Origin: Flavobacterium kingsejongi
GTDB taxonomy: Bacteria; Bacteroidota; Bacteroidia; Flavobacteriales; Flavobacteriaceae
Direction of reading: 5' to 3'
Length of the DNA: 64,000 nucleotides
NCBI RefSeq assembly: GCF_003076475.1
Contig: NZ_CP020919.1
Span: 2,356,001-2,420,000 of the forward strand
The first letter of the stretch is position 1. Each line of letters begins with the position of its first letter. A program made the translations under genes and the position numbers. A model generated the notes under the pieces. The model searched no databases. It worked only from the letters and a program-made list of their open reading frames with translations, and was not told the DNA's origin. Positions 1 through 7,932 of the stretch are shown here, piece after piece.

Positions 1-51
1 ATACATACAGTCAAAGCTATTGAAACAATCTGGAATAAAAAATACGCTTAA
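1..51 (+). CDS. C-terminal tail of a gene entering from the left (partial)
   Basis: The first 51 bases read without a stop in frame 1 as the tail IHTVKAIETIWNKKYA, ending at TAA 49-51. Only 16 residues are visible, so no function can be given. The next gene starts 70 bases later. It could also be non-coding sequence that happens to be open. Confidence 0.35.
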   Translation: MHTVKAIETIWNKKYA

Positions 52-120
52 TCCTATAAAATTATTATTTTTGGTCTGATTATTGGGTATCTTTATGAAA
101 TCAATTAAAAATAAAAAACT

Positions 121-642
121 ATGAAAAAATTACTCTCCATTCTGTCCCTTATCGGGTTTATAACTTTTACAAGCTGTAATGATGATGATACTGCCAACCA
201 GGTAGATCGTGATACTATTGCTGAAGTATTTGAAATTAATCAGAATACAACTTTTACAGCTGCAAATAATTACAGGATCAATTACAGTTTAAATCCTGTA
301 ATCTACAATTCCGATATGATTATGATCTACAGGCTTGCTGGTACCAGCGGTACATTGGATATCTGGGAACAATTGCCACAAACGTATAACTTTACCGATG
401 GTGAATTGTCTTATACTTTTGACTTCACAGTACAGGATATCAATCTTTACCTGTTCTTTGATGGAAATGTTTTAACACCTGCTTTTACAGACAACCAGGT
501 TTTCAGGGTAGTAATTATTCCAGGATACCTGTCTAATAAAGGCGGAGCTGCACCAGTTGATTTCAGCGATTATAATGCTGTAGTGAAATATTACAATATC
601 AACCAGCAAAATATAAAAAGCCTTACACCAGGCAAAAAATAA
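121..642 (+). CDS. Putative lipoprotein, unknown function
   Basis: A 173-residue protein with a lipoprotein signal: a Lys-Lys start, a hydrophobic stretch and the lipobox ending TSC, with the acylated Cys at about residue 19, followed by an Asn-Asp-Asp-Asp run. An Asp-rich stretch right after the Cys is common in surface-exposed lipoproteins of Bacteroidota. The mature part is rich in Asn, Tyr and Thr and probably forms beta structure. I do not recognise a family. It is a single gene, ended by a strong hairpin terminator 23 bases after the stop. An imperfect -7 element (TATCTTTA, 88-95) lies upstream. Confidence 0.75.
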   Translation: MKKLLSILSLIGFITFTSCNDDDTANQVDRDTIAEVFEINQNTTFTAANNYRINYSLNPVIYNSDMIMIYRLAGTSGTLDIWEQLPQTYNFTDGELSYTFDFTVQDINLYLFFDGNVLTPAFTDNQVFRVVIIPGYLSNKGGAAPVDFSDYNAVVKYYNINQQNIKSLTPGKK

Positions 643-664
643 TTAAAATACAGAATTAAAACCT

Positions 665-696
665 AAAGGGAGCTACAGTGTAGCTCCCTTTCTTAT
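665..696 (+). terminator. Intrinsic terminator of the lipoprotein gene
   Basis: Perfect 11-bp inverted repeat (665-675 with 681-691) around the loop CAGTG, followed by a T-rich tract. Confidence 0.85.
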
Positions 697-763
697 TTGT
701 TCCACAACCGCTAAAAGAATGTTAATCTTAATTTGATTTTTCAGCTGCCTTACGATTAGTTTA

Positions 764-771
764 TAATTTTG
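764..771 (+). promoter_or_regulatory. Putative -7 element (TAATTTTG)
   Basis: Exact match to the Bacteroidota TAnnTTTG consensus, 24 bases before the ATG at 795. No TTG is found at the usual 17-23 spacing, so only the -7 half is supported. Confidence 0.45.
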
Positions 772-794
772 CCCCCTATCAAAAAAGCAATCCT

Positions 795-1094
795 ATGTCG
801 AAACTGGCCCTGTTAACAAAATTAGAAGCGATTCCGGGTAAAGAAGCTGCAGTAGAACAATTCCTTCGGGATACCTTTCAGATTATCGCAGAAGAAGAGC
901 ATGCTGTGCATTGGTTTGTCCTGAAAATTGGAGCACATACTTATGGAGTCTTTGATACCTTTGAAGATGAAGAGCATCGGGAAGCACACATCTCCGGCAG
1001 GATATGGAAATTGATTATGGATCGGGATACCGAGCTTTTTTCGAGATCACCGCAGGTTCATACAGCAGAAATTGTCATTGGCAAAAGCACATAA
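795..1094 (+). CDS. Antibiotic biosynthesis monooxygenase (ABM)-fold protein
   Basis: A 99-residue protein with the layout of the ABM/YgiN dimeric alpha-beta barrel family: an opening strand KLALLTKLEAIPGKE, a helix (roughly residues 17-33), a central VHWFVLKIG strand, the F-D-T-F-E-D-E-E-H-R-E-A-H segment and a last strand near residues 85-95. Members include quinol monooxygenases and many uncharacterised proteins, so the substrate cannot be named. It is a lone gene with its own -7 element and a terminator directly after the stop. The length is normal for a single-domain member. Confidence 0.75.
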   Translation: MSKLALLTKLEAIPGKEAAVEQFLRDTFQIIAEEEHAVHWFVLKIGAHTYGVFDTFEDEEHREAHISGRIWKLIMDRDTELFSRSPQVHTAEIVIGKST

Positions 1095-1095
1095 A

Positions 1096-1126
1096 AAAAA
1101 CGACTTACTAGCAATAAGTCGTTTTT
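1096..1126. terminator. Bidirectional terminator
   Basis: Perfect 12-bp inverted repeat (1096-1107 with 1115-1126), flanked by A and T runs. It lies between convergent genes and can serve both the ABM gene and the leftward YtxH-like gene. Confidence 0.85.
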
Positions 1127-1172
1127 AGGTAAATAGGGTTTTCTTTTTCGGTATTCGGTTAGGAATAATGGT

Positions 1173-1436
1173 CTAGTGTATAGAATTGGCTTTATTGATC
1201 CATTCTTTTGCTTTACTTGCTCTGGAATCACCTTCTTCCAGTGCTGCTTTTAAATCTTTTTTGGCTTTTTTCTTCAACTCGTTCAACTTGCTTTTGAAGT
1301 TTTCAGAAATATCTTTTGCTTCTTTAGAAAGCTTATCGGATTTTAAATATCCTTTTTTACGTGCCACAAGCACACTTACAATACCAAGGGCTGCAACTCC
1401 GGCTGCGATACCCAATACTACTTTTCTATCACTCAT
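1173..1436 (-). CDS. YtxH-like small membrane protein
   Basis: An 87-residue protein with one N-terminal hydrophobic segment (about residues 7-24, Gly/Ala/Val rich), then Arg-Lys-Lys and a long charged Lys/Glu/Ala helix. This is the architecture of YtxH-type stress-associated proteins: a membrane anchor plus an amphipathic coiled tail. No catalytic residues are seen. It lies 34 bases downstream of the 67-residue gene 1471-1674 on the same strand and is probably cotranscribed with it. A role in general stress is only suggested by the family. Confidence 0.65.
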   Translation of the reverse strand: MSDRKVVLGIAAGVAALGIVSVLVARKKGYLKSDKLSKEAKDISENFKSKLNELKKKAKKDLKAALEEGDSRASKAKEWINKANSIH

Positions 1437-1470
1437 AATTATTATTTTTAGTGTTACCAGTCTACTGGGA

Positions 1471-1674
1471 TTAACCTCTGTTTTTTCGGATTCCTTCGGA
1501 AGTGTTGTTGTTTCTTCCCGATGTATTTTTCACCACACGTTTCGCTTTAGGGCTTAGGCTGTGTACTGAAAATGTATCATCATACATATCGGTAAAATCT
1601 TCGGCGCTAAAATTCTGATGGGCTAAATTTCTTTTGAAATCGTAATTGCTGTTTAAATTTTTATTCTGTCCCAT
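1471..1674 (-). CDS. Small conserved-looking protein, unknown function
   Basis: A 67-residue, highly polar protein, rich in Asn, Ser, Lys and Arg, with no membrane segment or signal peptide. It ends in a basic Arg-Lys-Asn-Arg-Gly tail. I do not recognise a family. Its position directly upstream of the YtxH-like gene, on the same strand with a 34-base gap, suggests a two-gene operon. It is short and of simple composition, so the coding call rests mainly on a clean ATG, the operon-like spacing and the absence of a better reading of this stretch. Confidence 0.55.
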   Translation of the reverse strand: MGQNKNLNSNYDFKRNLAHQNFSAEDFTDMYDDTFSVHSLSPKAKRVVKNTSGRNNNTSEGIRKNRG

Positions 1675-2008
1675 TATCGTAGATTAATTAATTTGGTTGG
1701 TTATAGTGTTTTATTGTATTACAAATATGGGTATTCATCATACAATTTGCTTTACACAATAAATTTTATTCTTACATAATTACCATACCGTGTGGAAAAT
1801 AGGGGAATTTGATCCCTATTATATATAATTAAGGTGTCATTTTTGAGGATCTGCTATGCATCGCTTTCAATAATCTGTAATTTTTAGTCCTTAAAATGTA
1901 TTTTGTGTATTTAGCCCCAAAAATAATAGGGGTAAAATATCAGATGTTTATATTTTTTATATATTTGCATCATCTTAATCGGGGTATAATTTAAAAACAA
2001 CCAATTTT
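1675..2008. other. Intergenic region between divergent genes
   Basis: 334 bases of very AT-rich DNA between the leftward small-protein operon and glnN. It contains the glnN -7 element at 1960-1967. I see no gene, clear operator or RNA structure in the rest. Confidence 0.5.
1960..1967 (+). promoter_or_regulatory. Putative glnN -7 element (TATATTTG)
   Basis: Perfect TAnnTTTG match 42 bases before the ATG. No TTG is present at the expected distance upstream, which would fit an activator-dependent promoter, but this is inference. Confidence 0.55.
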
Positions 2009-4195
2009 ATGTCAACATTACGTTTTGAAGCGTTGAAAGTTTCATCAGCAAGAAAACCTGTAAAATTTGAAGAGCTCGATAAAAAATCGGCCATCTTCGG
2101 TAGCAATGTATTTAATGATAAGTCCATGCGACAGTATCTGACTTCAGATGCCTACCAAGGTGTGAAAGATGCAGTACAACACGGAAAAAAGATTGACAGA
2201 AAATTAGCCGATTATATCGCTTTAGGAATGAAAGAATGGGCACTGTCTAAAGGTGTGACTCATTATACCCACTGGTTCCAGCCTTTGACCGGAACTACAG
2301 CAGAAAAGCATGATGCTTTCTTTGAAACTTCTTATGACGGATCTGATCCGGTAGAGAAATTTGGTGGTGGGCAATTGGTACAACAAGAGCCGGATGCTTC
2401 CAGTTTTCCAAACGGAGGAATCCGTAATACGTTTGAAGCCCGTGGTTATACTGCCTGGGATCCAACCTCTCCAGCTTTTATATTCGGTACTACTTTATGT
2501 ATTCCAACAGTTTTTGTATCCTATACAGGAGAAGCTCTGGATTACAAGACACCATTATTAAGAGCTTTAAATGCTATTGATGAAGCTGCAACTTCGGTAT
2601 GCCGCTATTTTGATAAAAATGTAAAAAAGGTAACCGCTACTTTAGGATGGGAACAGGAATATTTCCTGATTGATTCCGCTTTGGCGAATACACGACCTGA
2701 TATCCTGATGACCGGAAGAACCTTATTAGGGCATACTTCTGCGAAAGGGCAACAATTGGACGATCACTATTTCGGATCGATCCCAACCCGTGCCTTGGTA
2801 TACATGCGCGAATTGGAATATGAGTGTATGTTATTGGGAATCCCGGTAAAAACACGTCACAATGAAGTAGCTCCGAATCAATTTGAGCTGGCTCCAATTT
2901 TTGAAGAGACCAACCTTGCGGTAGACCATAACTCTTTATTGATGGATGTAATGCAGAAAGTAGCAGAGCGCCATGACTTTAAAGTATTGTTCCATGAAAA
3001 ACCATTCAAAGGTGTAAACGGATCAGGGAAACACAACAACTGGTCACTGGCAACAGATACCGGAGTGAACTTATTGAGTCCGAGCAAAACACCAATGAGT
3101 AACTTACAGTTCTTAACGTTCTTTATCAATACGATAAAAGCAGTAAATACGTATGAGGCTTTATTAAGAGGCGCTATTGCTTCTGCAAGCAATGACCACC
3201 GATTAGGGGCTAATGAAGCACCACCAGCTATTATTTCGGTATTCATCGGAGAGCAATTGACGAAAGTATTGGCTGAACTGGAAGGAGTATCTACCGGTAA
3301 ATTATCACCAGAAGAAAAAACCGACCTGAAATTGAATGTAGTGGGTAAAATTCCAGATGTACTATTGGACAATACCGATAGAAACAGGACTTCTCCATTT
3401 GCATTTACAGGGAATAAATTTGAATTCAGAGCTGTCGGTTCCAGTGCAAACTGTGCTAATTCTATGACAACCCTGAATACGATTGTGGCCAAACAACTGA
3501 AAGAATTTAAAGTTGAGGTGGACAACCTGATCGAGAATAAAGACATGAAAAAAGATGATGCGATCTTTAATGTTTTAAGAGAGTACATCAAACAATCGAA
3601 AAATATCCTTTTTGAAGGTGACGGTTATAGCGATGCCTGGGAAATTGAAGCAGGAAAAAGAGGACTGAGCAACTTTAAAACAACTCCAAAAGCTTTACAG
3701 GCCAGAGTTTCAGAACAAGCGATCAGCCTTTTCAGCGAAATGAATGTAATGAACCATGTAGAAGTGGAAGCACGTTACGAAATCGAATTGGAAGAATATA
3801 CAAAAAGAATCCAGATCGAAGGGCGTGTATTAGGTGATATCGCAAGAAACCACGTAATTCCAACGGCTATTCGCTACCAAAATACACTGATTGAAAATGT
3901 ACGCGGCCTAAAAGAGATTTTCGGTGCAGAATATGAAACTATCGGAAAAGAGCAAATCGTTTTGATCCGTGAAATTTCTGAGCATATTGCTGGAATCAAC
4001 ATGAAAGTGGAAGAGATGACTGAAGAACGTAAAAAAGCAAATGAGCTTGGTGCCCAGGAATCTGCGGAAGCCTATTGTGATGCTGTACGACCTTATTTTG
4101 ATGTGATCAGAAACCACTGTGATAAATTGGAGTTATTGGTTGATGATGAAATCTGGACCTTGACGAAATACAGGGAATTATTGTTTACAAAATAA
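2009..4195 (+). CDS. glnN: Glutamine synthetase type III
   Basis: A 728-residue cytoplasmic enzyme making glutamine from glutamate, ammonia and ATP. The length and the sequence blocks match the GSIII class typical of Bacteroidota, not the ~470-residue GSI. Visible motifs are the N-terminal FGSNVF block (about residues 30-35), the metal/glutamate-site strand TLGWEQEYFLID (about 210), the NEVAPNQFELAP block (about 285) and the ATP-site block VNGSGKHNNW (about 335). It stands alone with its own -7 element and a strong terminator. As the main ammonia-assimilating enzyme it is expected to be nitrogen-regulated, but no operator is recognisable. The only unusual feature is the 334-base upstream region. 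Confidence 0.97.
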   Translation: MSTLRFEALKVSSARKPVKFEELDKKSAIFGSNVFNDKSMRQYLTSDAYQGVKDAVQHGKKIDRKLADYIALGMKEWALSKGVTHYTHWFQPLTGTTAEKHDAFFETSYDGSDPVEKFGGGQLVQQEPDASSFPNGGIRNTFEARGYTAWDPTSPAFIFGTTLCIPTVFVSYTGEALDYKTPLLRALNAIDEAATSVCRYFDKNVKKVTATLGWEQEYFLIDSALANTRPDILMTGRTLLGHTSAKGQQLDDHYFGSIPTRALVYMRELEYECMLLGIPVKTRHNEVAPNQFELAPIFEETNLAVDHNSLLMDVMQKVAERHDFKVLFHEKPFKGVNGSGKHNNWSLATDTGVNLLSPSKTPMSNLQFLTFFINTIKAVNTYEALLRGAIASASNDHRLGANEAPPAIISVFIGEQLTKVLAELEGVSTGKLSPEEKTDLKLNVVGKIPDVLLDNTDRNRTSPFAFTGNKFEFRAVGSSANCANSMTTLNTIVAKQLKEFKVEVDNLIENKDMKKDDAIFNVLREYIKQSKNILFEGDGYSDAWEIEAGKRGLSNFKTTPKALQARVSEQAISLFSEMNVMNHVEVEARYEIELEEYTKRIQIEGRVLGDIARNHVIPTAIRYQNTLIENVRGLKEIFGAEYETIGKEQIVLIREISEHIAGINMKVEEMTEERKKANELGAQESAEAYCDAVRPYFDVIRNHCDKLELLVDDEIWTLTKYRELLFTK

Positions 4196-4211
4196 TAAAC
4201 CTTCAAAGTAT

Positions 4212-4240
4212 AAAAGACCTCTGCAAAGAGGTCTTTTTTT
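4212..4240 (+). terminator. Intrinsic terminator of glnN
   Basis: Perfect 11-bp stem (4212-4222 with 4227-4237), GCAA loop, followed by a T run. Confidence 0.9.
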
Positions 4241-4342
4241 GTTTAGAATCCATGGGAAACAGTTCCTTTAAAATGGATTTTTAAAGAAGAAAAAGCAGGG
4301 TTAGAATAAAAAGTATAATTTAGGGGTAAAATTAAGTGGGTT

Positions 4343-5230
4343 ATGAAAATTAAAATTACATTTTTTCTGTTGGTGTTTTGCGTTGCCACTACGATGGCAC
4401 AGTCGGAATTTCCAGTCTATTTTGACAGCAATAAATCGGAAGTAAAAAAGTCGGAATTGCCAAAACTGGAAAGCTGGATTGCCTCCCATGGTACGGTGAA
4501 AATTGTAGCAATAAATGGTTTTTGTGATGAGGATGGAACCGTAGGATTTAACGATACACTGGCCCGCAAAAGGGTGAATGCTGTACTGGCACTGATTAAG
4601 GATAAAGTAAAGATACGGTCTGATTTTAAAACCCGCAGTTATGGGGAACGCCACAAGCATTCGGCCATAAAATCCGAAAATCGAAAAGTGGTAATTTATT
4701 ATATTGAAGCCAAAGACCTGTCGCGTGAAAATGAAATCCTTGGGATTCAGGAAGAAAAGCCTGTGGCAAAAGTGAAAAAAGCTCCGGTATACTCGGATAA
4801 GGTAACGGTGCGCAATCCCAACGGATCGGAAACTGTCATTCCACTGGATGTGGCTTTTATGAAAAAAATATCCGATGCCGAAACAGGTACCAAAATAGCC
4901 TTACAGGATTTGAATTTCCAGATTAATACCTTTGCTATTGTCCAGGAGTCGCGACCCAAACTGTACGAACTCCTGATGGTCATGCAACAGAATCCGGATC
5001 TTAGGATTGATATCCAGGGCCATTTGTGCTGTATGCCTAATGACCGCATTGACCTGTCTACCAAAAGAGCCAAAGCCATTTCCGGATTTCTCCAGGCCAA
5101 CGGGATTGACAAAAGCAGGATTACCTATCAGGGATTTGGAAGTACCAAAGCCATCTATCCGTTACCGGAGAAAAATGAGGAAGAACGCGCAGCAAACCGC
5201 CGTGTTGAAATTGAAATCCTTTCCAAATAA
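4343..5230 (+). CDS. Secreted protein with two OmpA-like domains
   Basis: A 295-residue protein with a signal peptide (Lys-rich start, hydrophobic core, cleavage after TTMA-Q near residue 19). Two OmpA-C-like peptidoglycan-binding modules follow. The first spans about residues 22-125 (FDSNKSEV start, the GFCDEDG strand, then a R-V-N-A-V helix). The second spans about 190-295 and is the better match (the IQGHLC block, then DLSTKRAKAISGFL, then YQGFGSTK and a final NRRVEIEIL strand). A short Lys/Val/Pro-rich linker joins them. Such modules hold proteins to the cell wall; no membrane barrel is present. The tandem arrangement is less usual than one C-terminal module. It is a single gene. Confidence 0.8.
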   Translation: MKIKITFFLLVFCVATTMAQSEFPVYFDSNKSEVKKSELPKLESWIASHGTVKIVAINGFCDEDGTVGFNDTLARKRVNAVLALIKDKVKIRSDFKTRSYGERHKHSAIKSENRKVVIYYIEAKDLSRENEILGIQEEKPVAKVKKAPVYSDKVTVRNPNGSETVIPLDVAFMKKISDAETGTKIALQDLNFQINTFAIVQESRPKLYELLMVMQQNPDLRIDIQGHLCCMPNDRIDLSTKRAKAISGFLQANGIDKSRITYQGFGSTKAIYPLPEKNEEERAANRRVEIEILSK

Positions 5231-5279
5231 TCCGGTGCTGTTTTTAAATCGCTAAAAGCGTAATTGTTGTAGCGGATAA

Positions 5280-5312
5280 TTGCAGCATTATTATATTAAA
5301 TAATTATCTTTG
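5280..5312 (+). promoter_or_regulatory. purM promoter
   Basis: TTG at 5280-5282, a 22-base spacer and TATCTTTG at 5305-5312, both elements of the Bacteroidota primary sigma consensus. The leader to the ATG is about 20 bases. Confidence 0.75.
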
Positions 5313-5338
5313 CGCGCAACAACAACACAAAATAATTT

Positions 5339-6517
5339 ATGAGTTCTGATACCAGCAAACGTTATGCTTTAAGAGGTGTTTCGGCATCTAAGGAAGATGT
5401 ACATAACGCCATAAAAAACATTGATAAAGGGTTATTTCCACAGGCATTCTGTAAGATTGTGCCGGATTACCTGACCAATGATGACCAATATTGCCTGATT
5501 ATGCATGCCGATGGGGCAGGTACCAAATCGTCACTGGCCTATATGTACTGGAAAGAAACCGGCGATATTAGTGTATGGAAAGGAATTGCCCAGGATGCAC
5601 TGATTATGAATATTGATGATTTGCTGTGCGTTGGTGCGACAGACAATATATTACTTTCGTCTACTATTGGAAGAAATAAAAACCTCATCCCTTCGGAAGT
5701 AATTTCGGCGATCATTAATGGAACGGAAGAACTGATCAATGAACTCAAAACTTTTGGCGTGACCATTCATTCTACCGGTGGCGAAACTGCCGATGTGGGG
5801 GATATTGTGCGTACAATTATTGTAGATTCAACAGTTACCGCCCGAATGAAAAGGGAAGACGTAATTGATAATGCCAATATTAAAGCAGGTGATGTGATTG
5901 TAGGACTGGCATCTTTTGGCCAGGCGACCTATGAAAAATCATATAACGGTGGTATGGGAAGCAACGGATTGACATCGGCTCGACATGATGTATTCCATAA
6001 GCTGCTGGCCCAGAAATACCCGGAAAGCTTTGATGCTTCGGTACCAGCTGAACTGGTGTATTCCGGAGCAGTAGCGCTTACCGATGCAGTAGCGGACAGC
6101 CCGATTGATGCGGGTAAACTGGTACTTTCGCCAACCCGTACGTATGCACCGATCATAAAAAAAATACTGGAAAAATATAACGCTGCGTTCGTACATGGTA
6201 TGGTTCATTGCAGTGGTGGGGCACAGACGAAAATATTGCACTTCGTAAAAGATGTACATGTTATAAAAGACAACCTTTTTCCGGTTCCGCCATTGTTTAA
6301 ACTGATTCAGGAGCAATCCAAAACCGACTGGAAGGAAATGTACCAGGTATTCAACTGCGGACATCGTATGGAACTGTATGTTCCGGAAGCAGTAGCTGCG
6401 GATATCATCGCTATTTCGGAATCATTTGGTGTACCTGCACAGATTGTAGGACGGGTGGAAGCTTCGGAGACAAAAAAACTGACCATTACCAGCGAATACG
6501 GCACATTTGAATATTAA
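5339..6517 (+). CDS. purM: Phosphoribosylformylglycinamidine cyclo-ligase (AIR synthetase)
   Basis: A 392-residue cytoplasmic enzyme of purine biosynthesis that closes FGAM to AIR using ATP. It has the PurM/AIRS two-domain layout: the nucleotide/dimer motif HADGAGTKSS (about residue 55), the conserved ALIMNIDDLLCVGA helix (about 85), the GGETADVGD loop (about 146) and the C-terminal domain with NCGHRMELYVP (about 340). It is longer than the ~345-residue E. coli enzyme, as is usual for Bacteroidota members, which are often labelled only 'AIR synthase related'. It has its own two-element promoter. The GNAT gene follows 50 bases later and may be read through. Confidence 0.9.
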   Translation: MSSDTSKRYALRGVSASKEDVHNAIKNIDKGLFPQAFCKIVPDYLTNDDQYCLIMHADGAGTKSSLAYMYWKETGDISVWKGIAQDALIMNIDDLLCVGATDNILLSSTIGRNKNLIPSEVISAIINGTEELINELKTFGVTIHSTGGETADVGDIVRTIIVDSTVTARMKREDVIDNANIKAGDVIVGLASFGQATYEKSYNGGMGSNGLTSARHDVFHKLLAQKYPESFDASVPAELVYSGAVALTDAVADSPIDAGKLVLSPTRTYAPIIKKILEKYNAAFVHGMVHCSGGAQTKILHFVKDVHVIKDNLFPVPPLFKLIQEQSKTDWKEMYQVFNCGHRMELYVPEAVAADIIAISESFGVPAQIVGRVEASETKKLTITSEYGTFEY

Positions 6518-6567
6518 TTGCAGCCATTTCGGGACATTATTTTTTAACGGGATCGGATACTAAAAGT

Positions 6568-7167
6568 ATGAATCAGGAATTAGATTGGAATAAGGAAATT
6601 GTACTGGAGGACGAGCGTGTTTTATTACGTCCCTTACAGGAATCAGACGTGGAATACCTGGAGGTTTTTTCGGAACAAGAGCCGGATACCTGGAAGTATT
6701 CCCTGATACGGGCGAATGGACGTGGGAATCTGGTCAACTATATTCGTATTGCCCTACAGGCGAAAGCCAACAAAACAGAGTTCCCTTTTATCGTGTTGGA
6801 CAAAAAAACCGGGAGCTATGCCGGAAGTACGCGTTTTTATGATATTAACTTAGTCTATAAGACCCTGCAATTGGGCTATACCTGGTACGGTAAAGCATTC
6901 CAGGGAACGGGGCTTAACCGCCACTGTAAATACCTGCTGCTGGAGTTTGCTTTTGAAACGCTGGGGATGGAACGTGTGGAATTTCGTGCTGATGCTTCCA
7001 ATGCCCGTAGTATTGCTGCTATGAAAAGCATCGGATGCCAGGTAGAGGGAATATTCAGGAGCCATATGCCTACGGTCGAAGGAGGACGACGCGACAGTAT
7101 TGTCCTGAGTATACTGCGCCAGGAATGGTTTGAAAGTGTAAAAGAAAATTTAAAAAATAAATTATAA
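6568..7167 (+). CDS. GNAT-family N-acetyltransferase (RimJ/RimL-like)
   Basis: A 199-residue protein with the features of the GNAT subfamily related to ribosomal-protein N-acetyltransferases: the LEDERVLLRPLQESDVEYL start, the YAGSTRFYDIN strand, the acetyl-CoA-binding stretch around GKAFQGTGLNRHCKYLLLEFAF (about residues 108-130) and the closing VEFRADASNARSIAAMKSIGCQVEG block. The acceptor cannot be deduced. The next gene starts inside its stop codon (TAATG, one-base overlap), so the two are translationally coupled. It follows purM by 50 bases with no terminator between. Confidence 0.88.
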   Translation: MNQELDWNKEIVLEDERVLLRPLQESDVEYLEVFSEQEPDTWKYSLIRANGRGNLVNYIRIALQAKANKTEFPFIVLDKKTGSYAGSTRFYDINLVYKTLQLGYTWYGKAFQGTGLNRHCKYLLLEFAFETLGMERVEFRADASNARSIAAMKSIGCQVEGIFRSHMPTVEGGRRDSIVLSILRQEWFESVKENLKNKL

Positions 7168-7604
7168 TGAAAATAAACCCTAAAACGGGAATCGATAAAT
7201 TGATTTTCGGTATGAAGCAGGAGGATGTGACCAAGCTTTATGGAAAACCAAGCCGTACCTACAAAGACGAGGAAGAAAATATCATCTACCTGTATAACGA
7301 TAAGAAACTGCGTATCACATTTTATACCGAAGAAGACCTTAAATTAGGGTACATTATCGCTTCAGATCCTTCATTACAATTGTTCGACAAAAAAATCATC
7401 GGTAGAAACATTACCGAAGTTCAGGAAGAACTAAAAGCCAAAGGGCTTACCAAGTGGGAAAAGGAAGATTTCGATACCTATGAGAATTTCTTTAATGAAG
7501 CCCATTGGACGATACTGCAAACGGAGTTTAACGAAGTAATCAAAGTTGAAATTGGAGCGGTATTCAATGATAAAGACGAATTCGACTGGAAATTCAAAAA
7601 ATAA
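7167..7604 (+). CDS. Conserved-looking protein of unknown function, coupled to the GNAT gene
   Basis: A 145-residue soluble, charged protein without a signal peptide. The first half carries the pattern LIFGMKQEDVTKLYGKPSR, then YLYNDKKLRITFY. A 'G-M-x-x-x-D-V-x-x-L-x-G-x-P' strand-helix followed by a Tyr/Phe strand resembles small BamE/SmpA-type or immunity-protein folds, but I would not assign either. The ATG overlaps the stop of the acetyltransferase by one base. A terminator follows 22 bases after the stop, which closes the unit. Confidence 0.7.
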   Translation: MKINPKTGIDKLIFGMKQEDVTKLYGKPSRTYKDEEENIIYLYNDKKLRITFYTEEDLKLGYIIASDPSLQLFDKKIIGRNITEVQEELKAKGLTKWEKEDFDTYENFFNEAHWTILQTEFNEVIKVEIGAVFNDKDEFDWKFKK

Positions 7605-7625
7605 TCAATAAGTTTAAATTGAAGT

Positions 7626-7650
7626 AAAGAGGCCTGGCGCCTCTTTTTTT
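7626..7650 (+). terminator. Intrinsic terminator of the GNAT operon
   Basis: 8-bp stem AAAGAGGC/GCCTCTTT (7626-7633 with 7639-7646), loop CTGGC, then a T run. Confidence 0.85.
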
Positions 7651-7876
7651 GTGACTGAAAGGTAGAAATGCGGGCTTCTCTGAAATAAATGAAGGTGCTT
7701 CTTATGGTAAAATTACGATTTAGTAATGCTTTTTTGGCAGATAAATCATACGTTATGCTATAAGAATCAGATTTTTAATGAATTTAAAAGTATAGCGTAG
7801 GTTCTTGTGTATTTAGGTGTAATTTGCTGTCAATTATACAAGTTCTTAGGATAAAAAAATAGTAATTAAATAATTT

Positions 7877-7884
7877 TAAGTTTG
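7877..7884 (+). promoter_or_regulatory. Putative -7 element (TAAGTTTG)
   Basis: Exact TAnnTTTG match 48 bases before ATG 7933. A TTG codon at 7882 is in frame but lies inside this element, which supports 7933 as the real start. The rest of 7651-7876 shows nothing recognisable. Confidence 0.5.
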
Positions 7885-7932
7885 CCGAATATAACTATTT
7901 ATTTTTTTACTTTGCTGCAAGCTAACCCCCTT

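Noticed and set aside
2878..3591. 237-codon open frame antisense to glnN
   Set aside because: The plus frame is an unmistakable glutamine synthetase with all motifs; the antisense reading has no family features.
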